This document shows positions 1 through 10,622 of a stretch of DNA of 64,000 bases, one piece after another. Within the stretch, counting starts at the first letter, position 1; each line of letters opens with the position of its first letter. This stretch comes from Lingula anatina (Eukaryota; Brachiopoda; Lingulata; Lingulida; Lingulidae). The stretch covers positions 185,562 through 249,561 of the forward strand of contig NW_019775606.1 in assembly GCF_001039355.2 (NCBI RefSeq), given 5' to 3'. The notes beneath the pieces were generated by a model. That model had not been told where the DNA came from and ran no database searches. It worked only from the letters and a program-made list of their open reading frames with translations. The position numbers and the translations under genes are program-made.

Positions 1-23
1 GTTTTTGTTGATTGTTCTTTCAG

Positions 24-62
24 GGAACAGTGCCAACTGAGTGCTCAGGGAAGTCCGAATAA
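24..62 (+). CDS. Last exon of a cysteine-rich secreted peptide gene (array copy 0, partial)
   Basis: This is the 3'-terminal coding exon of a gene whose first two exons lie before the window. It follows a pyrimidine-rich tract ending in CAG and reads GTVPTECSGKSE then TAA. The block GTVPTEC is identical or nearly so to the last exons at 3630, 7950 and 13227, so the gene belongs to the same array. The exon supplies the eighth cysteine and a short variable tail. An AATAAA at 354-359 is the probable polyadenylation signal and is conserved at the same place in copy 2. Only the tail can be described; function is inferred from the complete copies. Confidence 0.7.
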   Translation, partial: GTVPTECSGKSE

Positions 63-1885
63 GCATCGTAGCAATAAACTTTCCGGTGGAAATAGAACGT
101 GTGATAGGGAACAATGGTTACTGCAAAGGGAATTAAGGGGAGTATCGATATCCATGCTGCAGGACAGTGTATGAACCTCATTTGATGCGCCATGAAGAGA
201 TCGAGTCATTTAACTTTGCATTAACAATATTAATTGTTGTAAAAAGAAAAAGGTAAATAAAATCCTTGTGAAGATTATTGCGAGATCCAAAGAGGAAGTT
301 GCTCTCATTATTCTATTCGACGACTTTTGTCCTAAAATAATGGTTGGTATCACAATAAATGTATGTATAAATATATGTGGCAAACACAAAATAATTTCGT
401 TATTTACTTTATGATATGGAACTTCACTTTGCTTTCAAAGACACCATCCAAGTAATTGGTCGCACAAGGTTCGAAACACATTTTATAACAAAGCCTAGCT
501 AAATATTCAAAGAAATATGGTGAGAATTTCTTATATTATATCCGACGAAATGCCATAGTTAGGATTTGGTATATTGATTGCAATCGTTTTGTGATCAGGT
601 TTCGTTCTTTTTTTGTCCCTCTGCCTTTATATGTTAGTTGAAATGCGTTAGTTGTGATAAGGAGTTGGTCTATTGATTGCGTGCATGTTTCATTCGATCT
701 TGTCTCTTTATCTTATAAGCAAGAGAAAAGTTGTTCGTGCGTAACGCCTTTTGTTTTGGAATGTGACAAATACATGTACATTTTTTATTTTCAAGTAGGT
801 GTGACATTGTTTTCTATTCTTTAATAAATTTAAGGTTTCTCCCTCTTCTAATTTACTTACTTAACTGATTTTCTGTAATTATCGTTCTTTATCATTCCGT
901 ATCTTTTCACCTTACTTTGCTTGTAATTGGTTTTCATTACATTTATTCATTATAAAATGAGTTAATTAATTATTATTTACCAATAAATATACGTTGTGCT
1001 GTATACCACATAACCATTAGAAACTGGCAAATGACAAATATACCCATGGAAAAATAAAAATGAAAACAAAAGTATGCAAAGTTTTGGACATTTTTTGAAT
1101 GAAATTGCAATTTTAAAAACAGTTTTGCAAACTGAATGCTTTATAAGCTTCAGTGACTGGTATACCTTTAAAATGAACATTAGCCATATGCCAACCATTT
1201 TCGTCAGCTTCCAAATGAACAAAAATATGAACAATTCTTTCACAAATAAAAACAAAATTTTATCTCGAAATTTAGGAAAATTCAATTAAATAGTTTTACA
1301 CATGATAGACACCCCACACACATAAATATAAGCATGACTATATACTGTCTTTATCATTACATGCTATCTTTCTCTACACTGTAAATTTTGGGAACGGGTA
1401 TATTGTATCTTGATATGAGAAAAAGGTCTCTTGTGCACAATAGTCTGTCTTTGTTGTTTCACTAATAGGGAGCGGTCAGTGTTCTTTGTCACATTTATAG
1501 AACAATGAGTAAAAAAAAAAAACGAAGAGAAGTTAACGGTCATATTTACTCTAGACTGAAGTGGACCGCTTTTAAATCGATCCAAAAAAAGTGCCAATTT
1601 CGATAAAACCAGATGGTGCACAACTTGTCATCAAGCTACTTGATTTTCACTTACAGTTACGTCCAAATAGTAACTGTGATGTTGCTTCCTGTAGCTGTAT
1701 TCATTGCTCTTCAAACATGCTGAACTGACTAGACTGCAATCAACCCGGTGTGTGCGTAGTATGCCGCCTAGTTCTGCATTCTCTTTGCATTTGGTTTGCG
1801 GCTGTTTTGGGTGTGAATCTCCGATCTGAGCAAAACTGTACAAATTAATATTAAACTCAGTTTAGCTGCAGAAGTTTCGTGATCT
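63..1885. other. 3' UTR of copy 0 and intergenic DNA
   Basis: This stretch holds the 3' UTR of the truncated first gene (AATAAA at 354-359) and then non-coding DNA. From about 1270 on, the sequence is paralogous to 5250-5500 and 9880-10110, so it is part of the duplicated unit lying upstream of each peptide gene. The short open frames here have no recognisable protein features. Confidence 0.5.
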
Positions 1886-1889
1886 TAGT

Positions 1890-2152
1890 TACAAATCAGA
1901 AGTAATCCAGATGACCATTGTGTGACGGCACACCAAGTGCCTTTTAGGTGTCTCATGTCGATGGTCATCATATTGTGATAAAAATCCTCATAACCAATGT
2001 TCTATCTAGTAAATGGACATGTAGCACCCATTAACGCGGTGTGTCACCGCCTGCTTTGATATAAAAAGGAGAATGCCAAAAAATTCAACGTAGGCTTTCA
2101 TCCGACGATAATCTTTTTTTATTTAAAACTGGCAAATTCTGAACACAGCATC
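1890..2152 (+). promoter_or_regulatory. Promoter and 5' UTR of peptide copy 1
   Basis: A TATA box (TATAAAAA, 2060-2067) lies 93 bp before the ATG. The 150 bp upstream is almost identical to 10370-10530 before copy 3 and includes CACCCATTAACGCGGTG. A block CCGACGATA in the presumed 5' UTR (about 2102) is shared by all three complete copies. The order of conserved block, TATA box, conserved leader and ATG supports a real promoter. Which factors bind it cannot be told by eye; I saw no clear NF-kappaB site. Confidence 0.65.
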
Positions 2153-3698
2153 ATGAGAGCAAAATATGCTGTCGCTCTTCTCACTGGTGAGTACAGAATC
2201 AGCCTCAGTTGAAAGATCACTGTGAAAAAGATTTAGTGATACATAATATGCTTTGCTTTGTTTTCTGAAAAATAGGCATGTGATTAGTTTCATTCATTGC
2301 AAATCATTTATTCTACAAAATAGCTGTTTTACAAAAGTTGTTATCCTTTTTAATCTTAGGTATCTATGGTAAAGAATTGTGACTTCTCTCTCAAAGAGAG
2401 TAATCGGCCATTTCATGGAAGTCGTTTAAGGTGTCTTAACCTAAAAGCATTCCAAAATCATCACACACGTTTATCGCGTCAGCAGGGTGAAGAACTGGTC
2501 CTGTACTGATAATAGAAATCATCCGAGATAACTTGCAATTTAGCGTAACTTGCAATTTAGCGTAAATATCGAGCGAGAGTTTGCCAAAGAGTGGTGTCAA
2601 ATAATGGTTGACTAGGGAATGTGGTGAGGCGTTAACTAAAAGCTGACAAAACTTATCCAGGGATATATATATATTTTTTCTTTTATGTTCTGTAGAATGA
2701 GAATCCATGTACAACAAAATCACAATACATGTAGGTTGCAAACCACTCTTGTATCGCTTTGTAAGACGGCAATCCCGCACAGAGTTTCACACTTATCGAA
2801 ACAATTAAGGTCCACCTCTCGTGGATTTTTCTCACTTTTTTCTAATTCCACACCAGGAGCCCAACCTTTACTGTAGCCACATTTCACTTTCAATTTCAGT
2901 TTTCATCTTGATCAGCACTACTACTGCCCAAACTATCACCATATCTAATGGCTGTATTGTATCTGGTGCTTTTATTTGTCGCCTCCGATGTTTCTTCAGA
3001 GGAAGATTCCGGGGATGCTGTGGGGTTGGCGCCAACTCAGCTAACTGTTACTGCAATGGACCGGCATCTCTTCTAAGCAATCCACCCAATTTTGTGAGTA
3101 TTCAAGGACAGATCCGGATGGGGGAGGGGGGAATGGGAGTTGGGAAGCGTTCACGAACCCCCTCCTTAGCTTCAGATGTACCTACCCTTCACGAGAATCA
3201 TTGGTCGACCCGTTCCTGCATTTGGATTTTTGGAAATGAATCCGTATATTACAAAGCCTGCACTTTCATGTACCTTAATAAATATATTTCACTCCCATTG
3301 CTGACACACATTTTCCCGCTTACTGGAATCAGTTTGAAATACAGAAAAAATTGACCATGCATGTACACCACAACATATACGATACTACAGAACAAACTAG
3401 TGCCGATTACCATTCCTGCCATTCTGTTTAACATGCAAGATATCATAGATATCATATACGTCAACTTTAAATCATAACATGCGTCATACAATATACAAAG
3501 TTCACACTTCATAAAGAACATAAAGAACATGTAATATACAATAAAATGCCACACATGTACCATACACATTCCATACCGTTTTACTGATTTATTCTTTAAA
3601 ATACATTTTTGTTGATTATATACTTTTAGGGCACGGTGCCAAGTGAGTGTTCTCCACCACCACCAACAACAACAACAACAACAGCAACACCACCATGA
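2153..3698 (+). CDS. Secreted eight-cysteine defensin-like peptide, array copy 1
   Basis: Three exons, 2153-2186, 2900-3093 and 3630-3698, joined at GT-AG sites in consistent phase (1, then 0), encode 98 residues. Exon 1 and the start of exon 2 form a signal peptide (MRAKYAVALLT then VFILISTTTA), with likely cleavage near residue 21. The mature part has cysteines at 30, 38, 42, 51, 52, 61, 63 and 83. C-x3-C followed by a GCC turn and C-x-C is the spacing seen in CSalpha-beta defensins, and the Arg-rich stretch between cysteines 3 and 4 makes the peptide cationic. Exon 3 adds GTVPSEC and then an unusual Pro/Thr-rich tail encoded by CCA and ACA repeats. An antimicrobial role is inferred, not shown. 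At the homologous polyadenylation position AATAAA is lost; another lies at 3842-3847. The family is not one I can name. Confidence 0.72.
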
Positions 3699-5878
3699 TG
3701 GAGGAATATCTATATCCGTACTGCTCGACACTACATCATTTGATGTGTCACTAAGAAAGTGATTTTAATTTCAATAATAACAATTTTGTTGTAAAACAAA
3801 AAGAGAAAATGAATCCTTGTGAGATAACTACAAAAAGAGGGAATAAAATATGCCTTAAAGTTCGGTTTGTCGACTTTCTCCTAAAGTTGGGTTGGTATCT
3901 CATTTAATGTCTGTGTATATATATAAACAATTTTATCTTCTTCAGTTCCTTTTTGTCATTTGAACCTGTCGATATTATTCCACTTTTCTTTAAAATACGT
4001 CAGTTTAGTAATTGATCGCATTAAGTTCGAAAGGCATTTTATTATAAAACGTACTTGTTACCTGACATTCAAATGACTAAGATGCTAATTTTTAAAAATT
4101 CATTGTTACTTCATAATTAATTAGTTTACTTGGGGTATTTACTTTTTGTTCATTTGATTCTAGATAAGTAGAAGGCTAATAAGCTACAGAAATGAAGTCT
4201 GCAATCCGATGACAATTTAGACGACAGATGGTAACTATAACGCAATTTTCTCACAAAACTCAAATTTCTTCAAGAAAAGGACAATGTATCCTACCCACGA
4301 GTCATTGACCTACCAGTCCCTGCATTTGGGTGTGATGTTTTGTTCCACTAATAATTTAATAATTTTGTCCTAAATGTCTAAATTACTGGTCAGCCATTTA
4401 CCCAGCACGTCGACATCTTCCTTCCCGATCTCCAAGAACATGAGCACGTTTTCACTTCATAACATTAAAAAAAGGTGCGGGGTTTTGTATCGTGGACCTG
4501 TGCCGTGTATCATACATTGAGAGTTGTCCTGGTTACTCGTAAAAGCTGAGAAGATAAATAACGGTAGATAAACAATGGGGTTGTATTGTTTATAAGTTCT
4601 AATATGGGAAACATGCTTGTACCTGCATTAGGGGCATATATACACGTAGTCTAAATATGACTTTGGGTCATTTCAAAAGCTTAGAGATAACCTTTCACGA
4701 ATTGTCTTTTGCTTTATTTTGAACAGACTCCCTTACTTACAGTATGATTGGACATTTCAAACTATGTTGCCCAACGTACAGCAATCAAATGATTTCCCTG
4801 GCGTATTGGAGACAATGAATACATAAAAATATCTACAATGTGTACGTGTGAGGTGATAGGTAGTCATCAAAAGGTTTCGAAACGTAATATGTTCTACCGG
4901 ACATTTGTTATAAATGAAGATTTTCAAAATAAATCCGTCTTTAAAGGAAGTCAATGTACATATAGGTTAGACCATTGTATAGGATAGGGAAAGGTTTGAA
5001 GAAAAATAATAATCATATTTGTGTCGCATGAGATTATATTTATGAATATTCATACTAATTCCCGTTGGATCTTTAATCCATTAACTTTAAAAAAATTAAC
5101 AAATGAACAACATGCATCGGAATTTCTATGCTCAGCGGAAGTACAGGATGTAGGAACAGAACAGCAAAATCTCTCACGCTTTCGACCAATCATGAGGCTC
5201 GAGAGATAAAGCAGCATGAACAGAGAATTAAGGTCACACTCAAGTTTCAAAAGTTTTATCTCTAAATTTCTGGAATTTTTTTAATCACTTGATTTTAGAG
5301 ACCCGATATAAATATAAGCATGCCTATTTGCTTTTTTATCACTACACGTTATCTTTCTCTACACTGTAAATTTTGGTTACGGTATCTTGATATAGAAATG
5401 CTATTTTGGAAAAAATTATTTGTTTATTGTCAAGTAGGGGCGGTCAGTGTTATTTGTCTTCATTATCCATAAACCAGACGAGTTAATAATCTTGACTACA
5501 GCTAATGGTCGTGTTTATTCTAGAATTAGGTAGACTGCTTATAAATCAATCCGAAATAATATCCATTGAAGACGGCGAGCGGCTTGTCATTCAAACAATT
5601 GGACTTTCGCTATTGTGACACAAATGACTGTCCCGCTTCATCACTCATTGTAATATATTAATGCAACCTTGGCACGACAACAAGTATATTGTCCCTTTAA
5701 AAGTCTTTATTTCGACTGATCTGAAACAGAATTCACTACCTTCTTTACGTATGATCACTGGTGGGTGTATCTCCAAATCGCCAAAGACTTTTTATAGTAG
5801 AGGGTCACATGACCCAAGTGACACAAAAAGGGCCTAACACCAGCTATACATATTCATTACATCTATTTACATACTATA
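3699..5878. other. Spacer between peptide copies 1 and 2
   Basis: This is the 3' UTR of copy 1 and the upstream part of the next duplicated unit. Short stretches such as 4290-4340 match intron 2 of copy 1 (about 3175-3230), and 5250-5500 matches 1260-1500. I see no further exon of the peptide gene here and no other convincing coding sequence. Confidence 0.45.
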
Positions 5879-5883
5879 GTTAT

Positions 5884-6039
5884 CAGGGGCGGATCCAGAG
5901 CTATTTTCAGATAGTCTTCTTAATTATCTTTGTTGATCCATCTTCTATTTTTGACCGTCTTCCGACAGAAAAAAATTAGATAAATTAGAAAAAAATTAGT
6001 CTTCCAGAAGACCCAGAAGACGGCCTCAATCCGCCCCTG
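5884..6039. mobile_element. MITE with GGGGCGGAT termini, copy A
   Basis: The 156-bp element starts CAGGGGCGGATCCAGAG and ends CTCAATCCGCCCCTG, so its ends are imperfect inverted repeats. It is flanked by the direct repeat GTTAT (5879-5883 and 6040-6044), a clear 5-bp target-site duplication. A second copy lies in a RASA3 intron at 35644-35812. There is no coding capacity. It sits about 0.5 kb upstream of peptide copy 2. Confidence 0.85.
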
Positions 6040-6467
6040 GTTATACTTAGGTGCAGTATACCACTTAGGTGTGAATACCATTTTACATCTAAGATACTAA
6101 AAGCATGCTTAAGTGTGTCGATTGCAATCAACCCAGTGTGTGCAAAGCTTGGCGCCTACACAATGCTTTCTGAGGTCTACGACTGGTGTGAATGTTGTTG
6201 GAATCTTTGAACTGAACAAATGTAAAATTGGCCAAGCAATAGTTAATCTCGGATACCTGCAACGCTTTGTAATTTCGCTTTCAGCGAAGAAGTAACCAGG
6301 CCAGCTGTCCATAATGTGACGGAACCCATTGGCCTCTTCTGAACCTCATGCCAACGTCTATCAAATGGCGACTTAACGTTGATTATCAAAGTCGTATCTC
6401 GTAAATGGACAGATAATACACGACTGCAATAGTGTCACCGTTACAGTAGGGTGAACTCCCGTTCTCG

Positions 6468-6557
6468 TATAAAAAGGGGCCTGTCAAACATACTTACCGA
6501 GGTTTTTAACCGACGATATTATTTTATTCTTAACTGATCGACTTTGAACGCAGCATC
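6468..6557 (+). promoter_or_regulatory. TATA box and 5' UTR of peptide copy 2
   Basis: TATAAAAA at 6468-6475 lies 90 bp before the ATG. The motif GTGTCACCG upstream (about 6432) and CCGACGATA in the leader (about 6511) are shared with the other copies, but the rest of the upstream region is more diverged than between copies 1 and 3. Confidence 0.65.
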
Positions 6558-7997
6558 ATGAGAGCCAAATATGCCGTCGCTCTTTTCATTGGTGAGTAAG
6601 CATACATAAAAAGCTTCGGCAAAAGCAGGTGATAGTTAACGATTGACTGAAAAACTAGTATCAATGTGCTTTTTTTCTCTTTTTAAAAAATTGAGTGCGT
6701 GAATATTTTGATGTGAATATTGTAAACTGTTTTATACTAAATGTACCCTTTGTTTTCGATTGTCTTTCCTAAAAACACAATGCAAATTTTACTATTTCTA
6801 CCAATCACGTAAAAGATCACATGGATTTATTTCCCACAGTGCTGTCTTTTGCCACAAGCTTTATCTGCTAAACCAAAATATCTCTAGTAATTGTTTCTTA
6901 CATAACAAGTAGTCGGGTCAGGGAGATAGTTCACGTTCGTTCAGCTCTCTACATGCGGCAAGCACGTACAGTATCGGGGTAGTGCGTCGCCAAGGATCCG
7001 AAAGTCACGATAAAATTCATAAAGTTTACTTTAACATTTGTGTTTAAAATAAAACTCCGGACGACGCAGAGGGTTGTAACTGTCTCTGACCACCAGTGCT
7101 GTACTGCTGTGCCCGACCCACGTACTGTATCCGACCAAAAAAAAGAATAAAACGAGTGGTGCACAAGTTTTCAAGTGATATGCGCAGAAACATAATCCCT
7201 TCTGTCTAACCTAAACCGTTTATCTTATAGATTAGAAGTAAAACCTCGCGGATTCTCGCACGTTTTCGAGTTCAGGGGAGAAGTCCTATTTTTTTTCACC
7301 ATTTAATTGTACCTTTCCATTTCAGTTTTCATCTTGATCAGTACCACTTCTGCCCAAACAATTACCATACCTGGAGGCTGTTCTGTATTTGGTGCATTTT
7401 CCTGTCTCTTCCGATGTATATTCAGAAGCAGATTCCAGGGATGCTGTGGGGCCGGCGCCAACTCAGCTAACTGCTACTGCTACGGTCAGGCATCTCTTTT
7501 AAGCAATCCACCTAATTTTGTGAGTATTCAGAAATGGTCCAGAAATGGTGGAGGACAAAACGTGCACGCCCCCCCCCCCCGGCTTCAGATGTACCCCGTC
7601 CCACTTTCCCTTAAATAACAAACAGTTAAACAAGCGAAACGTCCCACAGCAAAGTATTATTTTTCCTTAAACCATGTTTCATAGTTGGCCTATTACCTTT
7701 TACTGCTCTATATTTCTTAAATTGAACCGAGGCAAATTCTTTACCTTGTCATCGTCTCTTCGCAAAATCCTGGAGCCGACAATGAAGTATTTTTATAATA
7801 CCACACGCATATATATGTATCATAATCATATAATATACAGAATTTATACTTTATAACTAACAAGCAGTAAACCACGCATATACCATATCGCTTTACTGAT
7901 TTCTTTAACCCATCACGGATAAAGAAATTTTTGTTGATTTTTCCTTCAGGGTACGGTGCCTACTGAGTGCATGGGCATGCCAAACCACATGTATTAA
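6558..7997 (+). CDS. Secreted eight-cysteine defensin-like peptide, array copy 2
   Basis: Exons 6558-6591, 7326-7519 and 7950-7997 encode 91 residues with the same intron positions and phases as copy 1. The signal peptide starts MRAKYAVALFI. The mature part keeps all eight cysteines and the spacing C-x7-C-x3-C-x8-CC-x8-C-x-C-x19-C. Differences from copy 1 fall mainly between cysteines 1 and 4, where Arg residues are fewer, while the block CYCYGQASLLSNPPNF and the tail start GTVPTEC are nearly fixed. The tail after the last cysteine is MGMPNHMY. A polyadenylation signal is at 8127-8132. A secreted host-defence peptide is the best guess; the gene could equally be a tissue-specific secreted protein of another kind. 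Confidence 0.72.
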
Positions 7998-8126
7998 TAT
8001 ATACACAATAACCGTTTCCTGAACATTCAACCTCTAAGGTACGTTTACTCATGATGATGACAAGACTGACAAGAAAGAGGAATATTCATAAATTGTACCT
8101 CATTTTTGAAACATGGTTTTTATGAC

Positions 8127-8132
8127 AATAAA
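8127..8132 (+). terminator. Polyadenylation signal of peptide copy 2
   Basis: AATAAA within a conserved stretch ACAATAAATGT that also follows copy 0 (354-359) and the displaced 3' UTR of copy 3 (14997-15002). Confidence 0.6.
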
Positions 8133-8244
8133 TGTGTATGTATACACACGTTTTGTCTTCAACATTTGAGTCATCTATCTATCAAAGTCACCTTTTAATA
8201 AAAGATAAATATACAAAATTGCTTTCTCATTTGAGCCAAGCATG

Positions 8245-8586
8245 TTAAAGGGATAAAAACTCTTCGTATGAGATCTATATTTTACAATAAAAAATTGTGA
8301 ATAACTCATAGAAATATAATATATTCTGTTTTACCACAAAAACGGCAGTTATAGCTATTATTCTGATATCTGAGCTTGTCTTTAGACCACATGACCTCCA
8401 TTGTTGGCTATACTCTGTTAAAATCTCTTAAGAGATTTTAACAAAAAATCAAACTTTTTAGAAAAAAAAAAGGACTAATTTTGAATGTAAAAATGGATTC
8501 ATTAACCATTGGTTAGTATGGGAAAATTGTTGTTTACTCCAGGAAAATTAATTTTTGGCCGAAACAAAGAGTTATTATCCCTTTAA
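8245..8586. mobile_element. TTAA-flanked MITE, copy 1
   Basis: The element begins TTAAAGGGATAAAAACTC and ends GAGTTATTATCCCTTTAA, so the ends are inverted repeats starting at a TTAA, the target site used by piggyBac-type transposases. It is about 342 bp, non-coding, and related to 20904-21130, 31735-32062 and 46519-46864. The superfamily is inferred from the TTAA only. Confidence 0.8.
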
Positions 8587-8591
8587 GCTTC

Positions 8592-8668
8592 TGTGGCTCC
8601 CTGGTAGCTCTACTGATTTAAACACAGCAGTCAGATACGGACGAAATATATGGGTTCGAGGTCTAGTG
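8592..8668 (+). repeat. tRNA-like sequence, probably a SINE head or decayed tRNA
   Basis: The stretch contains an A-box-like TAGCTCTACTG and, about 45 bases on, a B-box-like GGTTCGAGGTC. Both have one mismatch to the RNA polymerase III consensus, and I cannot pair a full acceptor stem, so a functional tRNA is unlikely. Confidence 0.35.
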
Positions 8669-8947
8669 TAATCAAAGTTTCATTAGACTTTATTATTTCT
8701 TTTGCTTTGATTTTAATAGGTCACTTCTCTTAAAGACCATGTGGCCATTATTGGACTGACTTCCCGTGAATTGGTTAAGCAGTCATCTCCAATCATACAT
8801 TCAGACAAAACATATGCTCTGCCTTTCCATATACAACAGGTAAAATGCACGCAATCACCGTTTCCAACATGTGACTATGTTTGTTTTAGTTTAGTCACAA
8901 TTTAACAAGGCAGCAACACTTTCAGATGTACAGACAAAATGTACAGA

Positions 8948-8948
<1 letters not shown>

Positions 8949-9004
<56 letters not shown>
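8949..9004 (+). repeat. Poly(A) tract
   Basis: 56 consecutive A, preceded by a duplicated TGTACAGACAAAA. It may be the tail of a retroposed sequence, but I cannot define its body. Confidence 0.6.
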
Positions 9005-9006
<2 letters not shown>

Positions 9007-9870
9007 TATTTGGTCCAATTTGGTGCAATATTACAAAATGCTTTAAAAACTTTATTGCCACCAATTTTCATTATATACAAAATGGACAATCAGGAAACGT
9101 TAGTAGCACAGGGCTTAAGGTCTACGGGATGTCTAAGTCACATATTGAAAATGCCCATGTAAAATGAAAATTTCAGAATAAACTGCATTTAATCTCACCA
9201 AAAAGAATCTTATCAGGCTTAGTTTTCCATCTCATGCTGTATATTTTAGTCCCACTAACTCATTCACTAACTCTTTCACAGATGATTTTAATCTAGAAAA
9301 CACGGAGATCAAAATGGCTGCTGCATGATTTAGAATAAGCCATTTATTTTCGTTTGCTTATTAAGGTACACTCGGTTACAGAACTGACGTTACCGTTATA
9401 CTTAAAACATTATTAAAAGTTATTAAAACACAATTTAAATTCTTGTTTTTAATTAAATTAATTCGTAGTAAAAAATCAGAGAAAAAGGATTTGGAAAAAT
9501 ATTCCATATTAAATGTCAATTCTGTAGTATACCATATACTTCATATTTGGCATATGAATGGTGCAGTGGCTGGGCTACAGGTAAATGTCATTGACTTGCT
9601 CAAGGATATCAAGCACTGATTTATTTTTTTAGGAAAACAACCAATGCAAAGATTCTTTTTAAAAGGTGATTGGGATGCGTTATTCAGTCCCACTGATGGA
9701 AAATAAAGATTTCACATCAGTTACTTTTCCCACCGGCATTCGAACTTTAAAAAAGTATTAATGCGCAATTCTTGTGTTCTTACCGCCGATATCATTTCTG
9801 TCATTTTATAACTGTGGCACCAATTTTACGACCTGTTAATTTAATGATGATAACCTGTCATGTGTTGGTA
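9005..9870. other. Intergenic DNA without recognised features
   Basis: AT-rich sequence between copies 2 and 3. The only open frame over 60 codons runs out of the poly(A) tract and has no protein-like composition. Confidence 0.4.
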
Positions 9871-10369
9871 GTGAGTATCTTGTATCTTGATATGGAAAAA
9901 AAGGTTCCGTGTGCACAATGGGCCTTCTTTGTTTATTTTCTAATATGGGGTGGTCAGCATTATTTGTCACCATGGAACAATGAATAAATAAACCGGATTG
10001 CAGTAAACAGTCACGTTTACTCTAGACTGGGGTGGACCGCGCGCCGTTTTTAAATCGATCCAAAAAATTGCGGATTGCGATCAACCCAGATGATGCGCGG
10101 TTTGTCATTCTAGCAACTCTATTTTAACTTTTGGTTTGGTTCCAGTAGTAACTGTGATGTTGCTTTCTGTAGCTGTATTAATTGCTCTTCAAACATGCTG
10201 ATCTGACTAAACTGCAATCAACCCAGTGAGTGCACAGTTTGTCGCCTAGTTAATGCACTCATATGGCATTTGGTTTGCAGCTGTTTCCGATCTGAGCAAA
10301 ACTGTACAAATAATTACCAAACTCGGTTTAGCTGCAGAACTTTCCTGATCTTATGTACAATTCAGAAGT

Positions 10370-10622
10370 AGGCTAATCCAGATGACCATTGTGTGACGGC
10401 ACACCAAGTGACTTGAAGTGTCTCATGCCCATGGTCATCAAATTGTGATAAAAATCCTCATAACCAATGTTCTATCTAGTAAATGGACATGTAGCACCCA
10501 TTAACGCGGTGTGTCACCGCCCGTTTTGATATAAAAAAAAGAGAAAGTTAAAAAAATCCACCATAGGCTTTCATCCGACGATATCCTGTTATTCTTCACT
10601 GACAAGTTCTGATCACAGCACC
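10370..10622 (+). promoter_or_regulatory. Promoter and 5' UTR of peptide copy 3
   Basis: TATAAAAA at 10530-10537 lies 93 bp before the ATG, the same spacing as copy 1. The upstream 150 bp is nearly identical to that of copy 1, and the leader block CCGACGATA is present at about 10575. Similarity to copy 1 extends upstream past 10110, so the whole promoter was duplicated. Confidence 0.65.

Noticed and set aside
2821-3354. 177-codon continuous frame over exon 2 of peptide copy 1
   Set aside because: Only 2900-3093 is conserved between copies and bounded by AG and GT; the rest is intron. The true start is the ATG in exon 1 at 2153.
8926-9162. 78-codon open frame with a poly-lysine run
   Set aside because: It is produced by the poly(A) tract at 8949-9004.
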